From NCBI RefSeq assembly GCF_001427785.1, contig NZ_LMHM01000012.1, positions 556,445-620,444 on the forward strand: 64,000 bases of DNA, read 5' to 3'. Positions 16,032 through 24,646 of the stretch are shown here, in pieces. How positions within the stretch are numbered: the first letter of the stretch is position 1; every line of letters starts with the position of its first letter. Source of the stretch: Lysobacter sp. Root690. Its GTDB lineage: Bacteria > Pseudomonadota > Gammaproteobacteria > Xanthomonadales > Xanthomonadaceae. The position numbers and the translations under genes were made by a program. The notes under the pieces are model-generated. The model was given only the letters and a program-made list of their open reading frames with translations. It was not told the origin of the DNA and did no database searches.

Positions 16032-16997
16032 TCTGCCCCTGCTCTGTCGCTTGGGGTGCGACCCGTCGATGAGCTGGTAGGCACAACGTCAACTTACGCG
16101 TATCAATCGAATCACATTCCGTTTTCCGGAACTCCGAGAGTCGGAGAGGTCTGATTTGCTCAGGGGCCGGTTTAGGTTAAAAATCGAGCAAGCAGCAATC
16201 GTGTAACAGCGCTTGTCGAGGCTTTCGCGCTGCACATCCGCGGCATGCAGCACAGCAACATCTCATGATCGGCCTAGACACGTCGCCTATCTCCGGATAG
16301 TTCCAGTCGTAGCGACCCCTCCGGACTTTGGTCCGACCGGCTTCCAGGCCGAGCCAATCAGGATTCAAACAAGTCCTTTTCGGCCGGATGGCGGCATGGT
16401 CACCGCGCCGCCAGGGCGCTCCTTGCAACTAGTCCTGAAGCCGTCAAGAGAGTAGGCAATAGACGGGCTCTAAAACGGCGACGCGGTACAATCCACTCAA
16501 CGAATCAAGCTGTCTAACTCATGAGAACCAGGGCGTCATCAGCCTGTGGGGTTCTATCGACGAAGTCGGCTATAACACTGGTTCGGACGAGCGCGGCGCC
16601 GGCTCCGTCGTATCCAACAGGAACGATGGGGGCATTCGCCAGAGCGAACGCACGATTGCAGCGGGTCAACGAGCCTTGGCGGAAACCTTGCCAAGCGGCA
16701 ACGCGCTCCAAGGACCACAGGTAGCGTCGCGCAGATGAGGCAATGCCGACAATACGACGCTTCCTCATTAGTGCGTGGCACACGTGCATCGACTGACTGG
16801 TCCAGTCCACTCTGATCCCGCTTTCGGTGTGATTGGCGGGAATATTGTATTTGTAAGCAAGTTTAGCTTTCTAGGGCGAGGGATTGGATATAAAGGTACC
16901 GAGCTCTGCGCAACTAGATTACATGGTGAAGCAGGCTATTTTTTATTTTTGGCCGGGTCGCCCCTGGCCACCGAATCCCTTTAATGAAGAAGGGGCT
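16032..16997. other. Gene-poor stretch with dispersed-repeat remnants
   Basis: About 0.97 kb with no gene that I can support. Near 16,438-16,456 the plus strand reads GAAGCCGTCAAGAGAGTAGG, related to the tract in the 0.8-kb elements, and a related GGCCGGTTTAGG lies near 16,165. A GTCTAAC sequence at 16,512-16,518 fits the core of an attC but has no attC stem beside it. The last 150 bases are AT-rich and probably hold the promoter of the HNH gene. Confidence 0.45.
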
Positions 16998-17987
16998 ATG
17001 CTGACCTTAATTCAAGGAAGTCGTTATACGTCTGCCAAATGCATCCAATGCGAAAAGCCGGCGCGGCTTACGGTGGAGCATGTATTTCCAGACGGTGCCG
17101 GGGGGTGCTTGACTGCCCATATATTATGTAAAGTATGTAATGAGCACTTTGGGAAAAATATCGACGGACCCTACCTGAAGCAGTCCGTTGTGGAGCTCGC
17201 GCGTAATGCGTATCGGATAGGCGGTCGGCGCGGTGTTATCCCGCAACCACTCGGCGGGCCCTATAAAATCGCTGGGCCAGTCGGCCGGTCCGTGATCAAG
17301 TTAGACACTGACTTCAGGCCGAGGATAATCCCGCAGGTAGAAGATATTGAGATCATGGAGTGTGGGGCTATCAGCGTCACTATGGTTATTGACGCCACTG
17401 ATCGCAAAAATATTCCAACTATAGTTCGATCAAAATTTGAACGATTTTTCAAGTCGGAACGTGGGCTGGGACTTGGCTGGACTCAGGAAGAGCAAGAGCG
17501 TGGAATTCTATCTACTATCAATAAGTACATGAGTGCCCCCGACGTAGAAACTCCAATTGGTGTGCTTTCCGGCACGATGGAGATGAAGCTAGATACCGTC
17601 TTTCTGGAGGCGGCAAAAGTCGCGTTCGAGCTCGCCGCTATTGAAGACGGCGATGTCTTCATTAACTCAACCAAGGCCAAGCACTTTCGTACTCTTCTTG
17701 GCCGAGTCGATAAGGGGCGGATGGAATCGAGTATGAGCTTTGAGGAAATTCTGAAGGCGTTTCAGGCAGCGCCGCTGCCTGCGGGATCACAAGTCTTCCT
17801 GGGAATTCAGTATTTGACCGGTGGCAAAGCTTATGAACATCATGTGGGAATATTAAGCGGCCCGCACGTCATCGTGTCTTTATTTGGGTATGTATATATT
17901 TTTGGCGACCTGCGTGCCTATATGGGGCGTAGTGCCATCTACACGAATAACGTTGTAAGTGGCGAAGTCCGATATGCAAAGATGTAG
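16998..17987 (+). CDS. HNH endonuclease-like protein
   Basis: 329 residues from ATG 16998, which follows AAGAAGGGG. A longer frame exists but has no ribosome binding site. Residues about 14-55 hold KCIQCEKPARLTVEHVFPDG followed by HILCKVCNEHFGK: two CxxC zinc pairs around an EH-x-x-P segment, as in HNH nucleases whose histidine-metal finger is held by a structural zinc. The remaining 270 residues are unrecognised. AT-rich with unusual codon use compared with the GC-rich genes to the right, suggesting transfer. Probable DNA nuclease in a defence or mobile context. Confidence 0.65.
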   Translation: MLTLIQGSRYTSAKCIQCEKPARLTVEHVFPDGAGGCLTAHILCKVCNEHFGKNIDGPYLKQSVVELARNAYRIGGRRGVIPQPLGGPYKIAGPVGRSVIKLDTDFRPRIIPQVEDIEIMECGAISVTMVIDATDRKNIPTIVRSKFERFFKSERGLGLGWTQEEQERGILSTINKYMSAPDVETPIGVLSGTMEMKLDTVFLEAAKVAFELAAIEDGDVFINSTKAKHFRTLLGRVDKGRMESSMSFEEILKAFQAAPLPAGSQVFLGIQYLTGGKAYEHHVGILSGPHVIVSLFGYVYIFGDLRAYMGRSAIYTNNVVSGEVRYAKM

Positions 17988-18278
17988 TAGTTCTTGTGGC
18001 TTCTGCTTCGCAGAGTCCCGCGTTATGTTCCAGACCGCCGGCTACGGTCGAGATTTAACGGCACATGGCCATAGCCTGCGCGCAGGCGCGGGACACCGAT
18101 ATCTGTACCTGAATTGTTAAGGGCGTGCGCCTCTTATTACTCGTCCTGTCTTTGACTGTATGTGCGGCGAGGGCCGAAGAAATAGATGCTCGAACGTGCT
18201 GGTTCAGCGGCCAGGATTCATGACGCCTAGCAAAGCTTGGTCTCAGCATTTGAGACTGATCGATCTTAGTCTGAGCGC

Positions 18279-19523
18279 GTGAACATCCTAGACAAGCTCG
18301 CCATTCTCGCCGACGCAGCCAAATACGATGCGTCCTGCGCTTCCAGTGGCGCCGACAAGCGCAATTCCGTTGGCACGGGCGGTGTCGGCAGCACCGAGGG
18401 CATGGGCATCTGCCATTCGTATACGCCGGACGGACGCTGCGTTTCGCTGCTCAAGATCCTGCTGACCAATTTCTGCACGTTCGACTGCTCGTACTGCGTC
18501 AACCGCGTTTCCAGCAACGTGCGCCGCGCGCGCTTCCTGCCGGAAGAAGTGGTTCGCTTGACCCTGGACTTCTACAAGCGCAACTACATCGAGGGCCTGT
18601 TCCTGTCCAGCGGCATCATCCGCGACAGCGATTACACGATGGAGCAATTGGTCGAGGTCGCGCGTTCGTTGCGTGAAGACCATAAATTCGCGGGCTACAT
18701 CCACCTCAAGACCATTCCGGATGCGACCCCGGAGTTGATGGCGGCCGCGGGCCGCTACGCCGATCGGCTCAGCATCAACGTCGAGCTGCCCACCGAAGGC
18801 GGCCTGGCCCAGCTGGCGCCGGAAAAAAGCCAGCCGCGCATTCGCGCCGCGATGGGCGATCTGCGTTGGCGCATCGAGGAAGGCAAGGAAGCGCGCAAGG
18901 CAGCGCCGACCAAGCGGGCCAAGCCGCCCCGGTTCGCGCCGGCCGGGCAGAGCACCCAGATGATCGTCGGCGCGGACGATGCCGACGACCGCGCGATCCT
19001 GACCACCACCGACAACCTGTACGGCAATTTCCGTCTGCGTCGCGTCTACTACTCCGCTTTCAGCCCGATTCCCGATGCCTCGTCGAAACTGCCGCTGCAG
19101 TCGCCGCCGCTGCAACGCGAGAATCGGCTGTATCAGGCCGATTGGCTGCTGCGCTTTTATGGGTTCGGCGTGGACGAGATCGCACCGGCGGACAACGGCG
19201 GCATGCTCGACCTGGATATCGATCCCAAGCTCGCCTGGGCCTTACGCAATCCGGGGCAGTTTCCGATCGACGTGAACACCGCGCCGATGGAGATGTTGCT
19301 GCGCGTGCCGGGCATGGGTACGCGCAACGTGGCGCGCATCGTGCAATCGCGCCGGCACGCCCGCTTGCGCGTCGCCGATCTGCAGCGGTTGCGGGTGCCG
19401 ATGAAGAAGGTGCTGCCGTTCGTCAGTCTGCTCGATCATCATCCGCGTTCGCGGCTCGACGATCCGGCGCGGTTGCGCGCGCACCTCGCGCCGCGCCCTC
19501 GCCAGATCGGTCTGTTCGACTGA
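18279..19523 (+). CDS. Putative DNA modification/repair radical SAM protein
   Basis: 414 residues from GTG 18279. The radical SAM cluster motif is CTFDCSYC (CxxxCxxC) near residue 66, preceded by LLKILLTNF. The C-terminal part contains a helix-hairpin-helix region (MLLRVPGMGTRNVARIVQSR) that should contact DNA. This family regularly pairs with a UdgX-type glycosylase, here the next gene 11 bases downstream. Proposed role: radical-based DNA repair or modification with its partner; the reaction is not established. Confidence 0.85.
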   Translation: MNILDKLAILADAAKYDASCASSGADKRNSVGTGGVGSTEGMGICHSYTPDGRCVSLLKILLTNFCTFDCSYCVNRVSSNVRRARFLPEEVVRLTLDFYKRNYIEGLFLSSGIIRDSDYTMEQLVEVARSLREDHKFAGYIHLKTIPDATPELMAAAGRYADRLSINVELPTEGGLAQLAPEKSQPRIRAAMGDLRWRIEEGKEARKAAPTKRAKPPRFAPAGQSTQMIVGADDADDRAILTTTDNLYGNFRLRRVYYSAFSPIPDASSKLPLQSPPLQRENRLYQADWLLRFYGFGVDEIAPADNGGMLDLDIDPKLAWALRNPGQFPIDVNTAPMEMLLRVPGMGTRNVARIVQSRRHARLRVADLQRLRVPMKKVLPFVSLLDHHPRSRLDDPARLRAHLAPRPRQIGLFD

Positions 19524-19534
19524 GCTACGCCGGG

Positions 19535-20944
19535 ATGCATACGGTACGACTGGAACTGCCCTGGGACGCGGACGAGTGGCGCAAGCACGCGCGCGAGGCC
19601 TTGTGCGCGGGCGTGGTGCCGGAGGCGATCTCGTGGGCCGGCGAGGCTCAAAGCGGCCTGTTTTCGGGCGGGCCGAACCCGCTGACGCCGGTCCGTACCG
19701 CGCCGCGCGTCTCGCGCGAGTTCCTGTCGCTGATCGAGGCCGTGCTGTGCCACCGCGATCCGCACCGTCACGGCCTGCTGTACCGGCTGCTGTGGCGCAT
19801 GGCCGAAGGCGAAGGCGGCTTGCTCGAGCGCGCGACCGATCCCGATGTGCACCGCGCCCGCGAACTGGAAAAATCGGTGCGCCGCGACAATCACAAGATG
19901 AAGGCGTTCGTGCGCTTTCGCGAAGTGCCCGGCGATACGGATGCCTTCGTCGCGTGGTTCGAACCCCAGCATTACATCGTCGATCGGGTGGCTCCGTTCT
20001 TCGCCCGCCGTTTCGCCGGCATGCGCTGGGCGATCCTCACGCCTTACCGCAGTGCCTGGTGGGACGGAACCCGCTTGGGGCTCGGCGCGGGCGCCAATCG
20101 CGACGACGCTCCGACCGACGACGCCAACGAGGGGCTGTGGCGCGTCTACTACGCCAACATCTTCAATCCGGCCAGGCTCAACCCGCGCATGATGCGCCAG
20201 GAGATGGCGCAGAAGTATTGGAAGCATCTGCCCGAAGCGCATTTGCTGCCGGACCTGATTCGCACTGCCGGGCCGCGCGTGCAGGCGATGGCCGAACGCA
20301 TGCCGCAGGCGCCGCGGCGAAAAATTCCAGCTCAGCCGGCCCAGCAACCGGCCGCTGATCACCAGGGCATGCCGGGATTGAAGCTCGCCGTCGGCCAATG
20401 CCGGCGTTGCCCGTTGTGGGAGCCCGCTACGCAGGCGGTGATGGGCGAAGGACCCGATCGCGCCAGGATCATGGTGGTAGGCGAGCAGCCGGGCGACGAA
20501 GAAGACCTGACCGGCCGTCCCTTCGTCGGCCCTGCCGGCAAGCTGTTCAATCGCGTGCTCGACGCGTTGGGGATTGATCGCGAAACCCTCTACATCACCA
20601 ACGTGGTCAAGCACTTTAATTTCCAGCAGCGCGGCAAGCTGCGAATGCACGTCAATCCTCTGGCTCGGCACGTCAATGCGTGCCGTCCGTGGCTGAAACA
20701 CGAATTGGCCATCGTGCGTCCCGACGTCGTGGTGTGCCTGGGCGCGACCGCCGCGCGCGCGGTATTGGGAACGCGATTCCGATTGACCGACGAGCGCGGT
20801 CAGTGGCGAACCCTGTCCGGTGGACAACGCGCGTTTGCCACGGTGCATCCCGCCGCCGTCCTGCGCGAGCCGGTGGCGACGCGCGAGGCCTTGCTGCGCG
20901 GGTTCGAACGCGACCTGGCGCTGTTGAACGACATACCGTCGTAA
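19535..20944 (+). CDS. UdgX-type uracil-DNA glycosylase fused to an N-terminal DUF4130-type domain
   Basis: 469 residues from ATG 19535. Residues 1-265 form the N-terminal domain that accompanies this protein group (partner-type region with DNHKMKAFVRFRE and LTPYRSAWWDG). Residues about 280-465 form a family-4-like uracil-DNA glycosylase: CRRCPLW, GEQPGDEEDLTGRPFVGPAG, then YITNVVKHFNFQQRGK. The loop that in UdgX reads KRRIH is KLRMH here; the histidine that bonds covalently to the abasic site is kept. Translation is probably coupled to the radical SAM gene. Confidence 0.85.
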   Translation: MHTVRLELPWDADEWRKHAREALCAGVVPEAISWAGEAQSGLFSGGPNPLTPVRTAPRVSREFLSLIEAVLCHRDPHRHGLLYRLLWRMAEGEGGLLERATDPDVHRARELEKSVRRDNHKMKAFVRFREVPGDTDAFVAWFEPQHYIVDRVAPFFARRFAGMRWAILTPYRSAWWDGTRLGLGAGANRDDAPTDDANEGLWRVYYANIFNPARLNPRMMRQEMAQKYWKHLPEAHLLPDLIRTAGPRVQAMAERMPQAPRRKIPAQPAQQPAADHQGMPGLKLAVGQCRRCPLWEPATQAVMGEGPDRARIMVVGEQPGDEEDLTGRPFVGPAGKLFNRVLDALGIDRETLYITNVVKHFNFQQRGKLRMHVNPLARHVNACRPWLKHELAIVRPDVVVCLGATAARAVLGTRFRLTDERGQWRTLSGGQRAFATVHPAAVLREPVATREALLRGFERDLALLNDIPS

Positions 20945-21534
20945 CCGTGGACGGATGCCGCGATGGCTTGCACAGAAAACGAAGTGCGGCCGCAGTGTCA
21001 CTGATTTCTTGATACCCGGCCTGACTAGGCTCACCGCTCGCAAGAGCGGTTCAATAGGTAGAAGACAGTCGTCAAGCAAGGCTGGCGCAGAATCTATTTC
21101 CTGGCCGAACCGTGAAGCGGATTCGGCTCGAATGCCTGGACCACTATGATGCGGTACAGGGGCGAGCCGTTGAAATTCCACTCTGACCCCTGTTCTTGCT
21201 TTATGGCGATTGCCAACTATGAAAATGGCATCCGCTGCATTATGAGGTTGGCCTCGAAATATAGCGACGGCCCAAAAGTATGGCGCATCGAGAAAGTGCT
21301 TACGTATACGTGTAAAAGAATAACCTTCCGGGAAGGTTATTACCTCTGCGCGGCTAAATTTCTCGCTCAGGCCGACTCCGGGTGGCGCCATAGTTCTGAA
21401 GGCAAGCGTCCATCACCTTTCGAGTGGATCGTAGGCTCATTTTTGAGTCGGCGCATAGAGGTAGGATCAACGCCGCGCGAACCAAGACTTGCCAAGATGG
21501 CGCGCAACCTCAATTCCAAAGCATGGAGATCAAA
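20945..21534. other. Gene-free stretch holding a degenerate attC-like repeat
   Basis: No gene recognised. Positions 20,998-21,145 form one copy of a roughly 145-base repeat whose partner ends at 24,646. The 3' part (21,097-21,150) is a degenerate attC-like palindrome: on the minus strand ATTCGAGCCGAATCCGCTTC. No minus-strand gene ends at it, so a cassette may have been lost or overwritten here. Confidence 0.5.
20998..21145. repeat. Copy 1 of a 145-base repeat that includes an attC-like site
   Basis: Matches 24,502-24,646 by eye: both begin ACTGA(T/C)TTC(T/C), share GATACCCG and GTCAAGCA, and end in the attC-like palindrome and CGGCT(C/T)GAATGC. Substitutions are scattered. The shared part reaches well beyond the attC, so a longer piece was duplicated than recombination at the attC alone would give. 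Confidence 0.6.
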
Positions 21535-22077
21535 ATGGATGATCGCTCCGGTTCGAATGATTCAATATCGGATTTTGCGAGGTTCGTTTCAGCTGAAATA
21601 GTAGAAAATTATCGCAAAGAACACTCTGGTTTCACATGGAGTGCAGAGGTCGTGGATCTTCTTGCAAAAGCGCTTGTAGATACATATCGAGACAAAGAAA
21701 GCGCGCTTTCAACTCCGGCTCAGCCTGAGACTGGAGAGTCTAGTGTGATGCTCACGTCATTGAGCAATGAACCCGTATTCCCTCTAGACTTCGACGTAGA
21801 CGTAAAAGTCGGATCACTGCATGGGCAGGTAACCAACCCTGGCGATGGCGAGTACCTCCTGACAGCCACCTTTAAAATAGCTAACCAGACAGTCGATACA
21901 ACCAAGATTAGATTCAAGGATGGTGTGCTATCGAGAACAGAGGAGATTGAATTAGTTAAACAAAAGGTCAGCTTGACGTTCACAATCGACTTCTCCGATG
22001 GATTTCATATTAGCATCGAAGGGCATGTAAAAATTGCTTTCATTAATTTTCACATTGGCCCGTATCGATTTCCCTGA
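21535..22077 (+). CDS. Protein of unknown function, AT-rich
   Basis: 180 residues from ATG 21535, chosen because GGAG lies 6 bases upstream. The N-terminal 45 residues are helical (SDFARFVSAEIVENYRKEHS); the C-terminal 90 residues look beta-rich (DFDVDVKVGSLHGQVTN, then VKIAFINFHIGPYRF). No signal peptide or membrane segment. It is the only plus-strand gene within the second attC cluster and is followed by its own terminator. No family recognised. Confidence 0.5.
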   Translation: MDDRSGSNDSISDFARFVSAEIVENYRKEHSGFTWSAEVVDLLAKALVDTYRDKESALSTPAQPETGESSVMLTSLSNEPVFPLDFDVDVKVGSLHGQVTNPGDGEYLLTATFKIANQTVDTTKIRFKDGVLSRTEEIELVKQKVSLTFTIDFSDGFHISIEGHVKIAFINFHIGPYRFP

Positions 22078-22093
22078 CATTAATGTCCAGAGA

Positions 22094-22118
22094 AATCCCC
22101 CCGCTATACCGGGGGATT
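22094..22118 (+). terminator. Rho-independent-type hairpin
   Basis: Arms AATCCCCC and GGGGGATT enclose a 9-base loop, 17 bases past the stop of the plus-strand gene ending at 22,077. The following T-content is modest (CTGGTATCAATTTTG), so termination may be partial or the hairpin may protect the 3' end. Confidence 0.55.
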
Positions 22119-22365
22119 CTGGTATCAATTTTGTGCCGGGCAAGTTCGCCGCTGATACCCTAGCAAGGCGCTTGGTAAAGACAATCACTGAAGAGTCGCC
22201 AGCGCCTCAGACGTCTGCTTGTGCATCGAAGATCGTCGCGCCATCGGTCTCCAGGGGTCGGCGGCGCGATGGCGAGACACGCGCAATCAGTGCTTGTCCA
22301 AGATCACCGTGCGGTTCCATCAACGCTCATCACGCCGGCTGCTGCTGAGATTGCACTAGACATTT

Positions 22366-22420
22366 GGTCAGATGTCAGGCCGAGCCGCGAAGCGGCTCCG
22401 GCTTGAATGAATACTAGACT
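22366..22420 (-). repeat. attC-like recombination site
   Basis: The minus strand reads GTCTAGTATTCATTCAAGCC, then GGAGCCGCTTCGCGGCTCGG. This is the best match here to the left half of the Xanthomonas attC consensus (GTCTAACAATTCATTCAAGC). The TAG stop of the gene at 22,414 lies in the core box. The right core is degenerate. Confidence 0.75.
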
Positions 22421-22911
22421 CCCCGCAGACGATCCCACCATGACTTTTTCTGCATCATGGGAGTTATGGATGTCGGAGCAGCGCCATTGCCGCCATCCCT
22501 GGTGACGAGAGCTTGATAGTAATCCCACACATTGTCTTGTGAACCATTAAGGATGCGACGGCGAGTTCGTTCCCATGGGCAGAAGAGCCCGGAGGAGTCG
22601 CTTGCTTGGAGGCCCGGAAACGACTCCCCGCCGAGTTTCACGAGCCCCCATGTCGCACCATGGTTGCGCCGAAAGACTTCTCCGACGTAGCTGCCAAACA
22701 TCTTTGCAAAGCCAAAGATTTGTTCGTCGCTCGGCTCGGCTTTGGCGAGCTGATCATGAAACACGCTAAGCATCGTCTCGATATGGGCGACGCTCCCGTC
22801 ACGCCAGTCAAGTTCAAGCTTGAAGTGATCGCGGGCGAAGTCGATGGCATCCATTGAGTACGCCTCTGCGATCTCTTGGATTCGACGGTCTTCAGTGAAG
22901 TTCTCGGCCAT
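22414..22911 (-). CDS. Cassette-encoded protein of unknown function
   Basis: 165 residues from ATG 22911. A soluble, acidic, mostly helical protein (DEQIFGFAKMFGSYVGEVFR, then NHGATWGLVKLGGESFPGLQ). The stop codon is inside an attC-like site, and a second such site lies just upstream of the start, so it fits a single-gene integron cassette exactly. No family recognised; the layout of a helical N-terminus and a WG-containing strand is seen in some immunity-protein families, but this is not enough for a call. Confidence 0.65.
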   Translation of the reverse strand: MAENFTEDRRIQEIAEAYSMDAIDFARDHFKLELDWRDGSVAHIETMLSVFHDQLAKAEPSDEQIFGFAKMFGSYVGEVFRRNHGATWGLVKLGGESFPGLQASDSSGLFCPWERTRRRILNGSQDNVWDYYQALVTRDGGNGAAPTSITPMMQKKSWWDRLRGV

Positions 22912-22925
22912 ACCTCGTCCATGAG

Positions 22926-22982
22926 TGGATATTCGACTTAGTCCGGGCCGCGAAGCGGCTTCGGCATGAACCAGAAGGAGCA
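22926..22982 (-). repeat. attC-like recombination site
   Basis: The minus strand reads TTCATGCCGAAGCCGCTTCG, then CGGCCCGGACTAAG. The central stem is intact; both outer cores have drifted. It lies 13 bases past the stop of the HNH gene. Confidence 0.6.
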
Positions 22983-22994
22983 GATAGAGGTGTC

Positions 22995-24296
22995 TTATGA
23001 AACCCCGGACGATTCAGTACTAGGCCGGCTGCTCCTTTGAAAAACGTGATTTCGGTGGTACTGGAGATAGCCACAGAGGGCGGGGCCAGGGCGCCGACGC
23101 AGCCTTTCTGGCAGGCCAAGTGCGTTTCGCTCTTCATCCGAGAGCACGCTAGCAATCAGCATGTCGCCGCTATCTTCAAAACCGATCAGGCCGGCGTCGA
23201 ATAGAGCATCTAATGTGGCCGACAGGACTAGGCCGTTATTCGAATCCAAGCGTTCGCGGTTATTGGAGTGTCGCCACGGTTTGCAGTGTGACGCCCGCAA
23301 TACTGCACCCACTCGGCAACCGGTAACGGCGCAAGCCGCGCCCCATCGTCGCAGCAGCTCGCGACGAAATCGTCCTTGACCGAGCCGCGCATCTATTAGG
23401 GCAGAGCGTGTAGTGGCGCTGAGTTCCATGGCCCCAACCTCACGAAGGTCCGATTCAATCGTTTCAGGCAGCTCGCCGGGAGTCGCGATGCACCCGACCG
23501 GAACCGTCCCGTCTACCTCCATATAGACCATGTCATCGCGATCAATCAGATGCCCAAGGCGCAGGAGACTATCGTGGTCGAACTGGCGGATGACGCTAGA
23601 ATCAGGCGAGTCTTTGTCGCAAATCACGCCTAGCGCAACGTAACCGCTTTTGATCAGCTCTAGGTGACGCACGCGCTCCTTCCAACCTGGTCGATCGGTA
23701 CGCTTGGGGCCCAACACACGGATTATCTGATGTCCGTCGAGGCTAGCGATATCCATACGCCAGAGTCGAAGGAAGACCCGGCGGGTCCGTTCATCCGCCG
23801 AGCCCCATGACCAGCGTGCGTTGGCGACAGGGGCATGGAGCACGGTGCGGAAGTAGACGTTAATGCGCATATCCGACGCAGACGGCGGCACCAATGGTGA
23901 TTCATCGGAGTGTGGATGATCTGCTTGCGAAGCGGTAGCGGCGAGCTGGAGGTCACCTGAGTTCCCGTCGGCAGCGTCACGCTCGAAACGCTTGAACGGA
24001 TAGCGCATATCTCTCAGAAGCTTTTCCGCCCGTGCTACGACGTCATCGTCGAAGTGCCAGCGCCATTTTGTCTCGACGATAATGGCTTCGCATGTCAGTT
24101 CAAGACGTCCCAGTTCCCAGAGCCTCGTGAATCCATCTGAAGGCTTGCCGCTTTCCAGTACCCGTTTGACTGTCTCAAAGCCGCCGTAGGCGTCTAGCAT
24201 CTTCTTGAACTGCGTCGGGCGGTACTTGAGCTTTTCGGCCTCCGCGACGGCGCTTCGCAAGAGTCTCGTGAACTCCTCATTCTCTCGGCTGTTCAT
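22995..24296 (-). CDS. HNH endonuclease (HNH_2 type) with two N-terminal domains
   Basis: 433 residues, ATG 24296 with AGGAGG at ideal spacing. The C-terminal part (about 318-425) is an HNH_2-type nuclease: RFRRELLRRWGAACAVTGCR, then LRASHCKPWRHSNNRERLDS and NNGLVLSATLDALFDAGLIG, with the SHxxPW histidine and the NG-L-L asparagine. An N-terminal helical segment (1-95) and a middle beta-rich domain (about 140-300) come before it and may recognise DNA or an activator. The gene ends beside an attC-like site. A 59-residue membrane protein gene overlaps its start. Confidence 0.75.
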   Translation of the reverse strand: MNSRENEEFTRLLRSAVAEAEKLKYRPTQFKKMLDAYGGFETVKRVLESGKPSDGFTRLWELGRLELTCEAIIVETKWRWHFDDDVVARAEKLLRDMRYPFKRFERDAADGNSGDLQLAATASQADHPHSDESPLVPPSASDMRINVYFRTVLHAPVANARWSWGSADERTRRVFLRLWRMDIASLDGHQIIRVLGPKRTDRPGWKERVRHLELIKSGYVALGVICDKDSPDSSVIRQFDHDSLLRLGHLIDRDDMVYMEVDGTVPVGCIATPGELPETIESDLREVGAMELSATTRSALIDARLGQGRFRRELLRRWGAACAVTGCRVGAVLRASHCKPWRHSNNRERLDSNNGLVLSATLDALFDAGLIGFEDSGDMLIASVLSDEERNALGLPERLRRRPGPALCGYLQYHRNHVFQRSSRPSTESSGVS

Positions 24297-24453
24297 CTTT
24301 ACCTCCTGCTTCGATCGCGGCGCTATGCGGCATCGGACTAATCAACGGTGCTCCCAGACTACCGACGATGGCGACAATAAGTGCGATGAAGAGTAGCGGC
24401 GACACGAGCAGAGCGGTCGGGCGAGATGTTGAAGTATTCCCGGTTGCGGTCAT
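24277..24453 (-). CDS. Possible small single-pass membrane protein overlapping the HNH gene
   Basis: 58 residues from ATG 24453, overlapping the HNH start by 20 bases. One membrane segment is clear: TALLVSPLLFIALIVAIVGS. A short polar tail follows. The ribosome binding site is weak (GGGCGAG). Because overlapping genes are often coupled, it may be a partner of the HNH protein, but the HNH gene has its own strong ribosome binding site, so the frame could be incidental. Confidence 0.4.
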   Translation of the reverse strand: MTATGNTSTSRPTALLVSPLLFIALIVAIVGSLGAPLISPMPHSAAIEAGGKDEQPRE

Positions 24454-24501
24454 TCGTTCGTCTCGCTCGCCCAGAAAGTTATGCACAGCTAGAGCGTTAC
24501 T

Positions 24502-24646
24502 GACTTCCCGATACCCGATCTAGGAAGGCCGACCGCGCGCAAGAGCAGGTCAATAGGCCGACGAACGCTCGTCAAGCAGAGCTGACGCAAAATCCATCAT
24601 CCAAGCCGAGCCGCGAAGCGGCTTCGGCTTGAATGCACTGTTAGCC
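24502..24646. repeat. Copy 2 of the 145-base repeat that includes an attC-like site
   Basis: Partner of 20,998-21,145. This copy keeps the intact attC-like palindrome at its 3' end. The 5' part lies between that site and the small membrane-protein frame. Confidence 0.6.
24581..24646 (-). repeat. attC-like recombination site
   Basis: The minus strand reads GGCTAACAGTGCATTCAAGC, then CGAAGCCGCTTCGCGGCTCG, and ends near TTTGCGTCAGC. Left core GGCTAAC and right core GCGTCAGC are both recognisable. The TAA stop of the next gene (24,641) is inside the left core, as in the 22,366 copy. Confidence 0.75.

Noticed and set aside
16512-16518. GTCTAAC matching an attC core box
   Set aside because: No attC-type half-stem lies on either side. 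A seven-base degenerate match is expected by chance.
19439-21391. 650-residue open frame on the minus strand
   Set aside because: It is antisense to the UdgX-type gene. Low-complexity composition and no ribosome binding site or domain.
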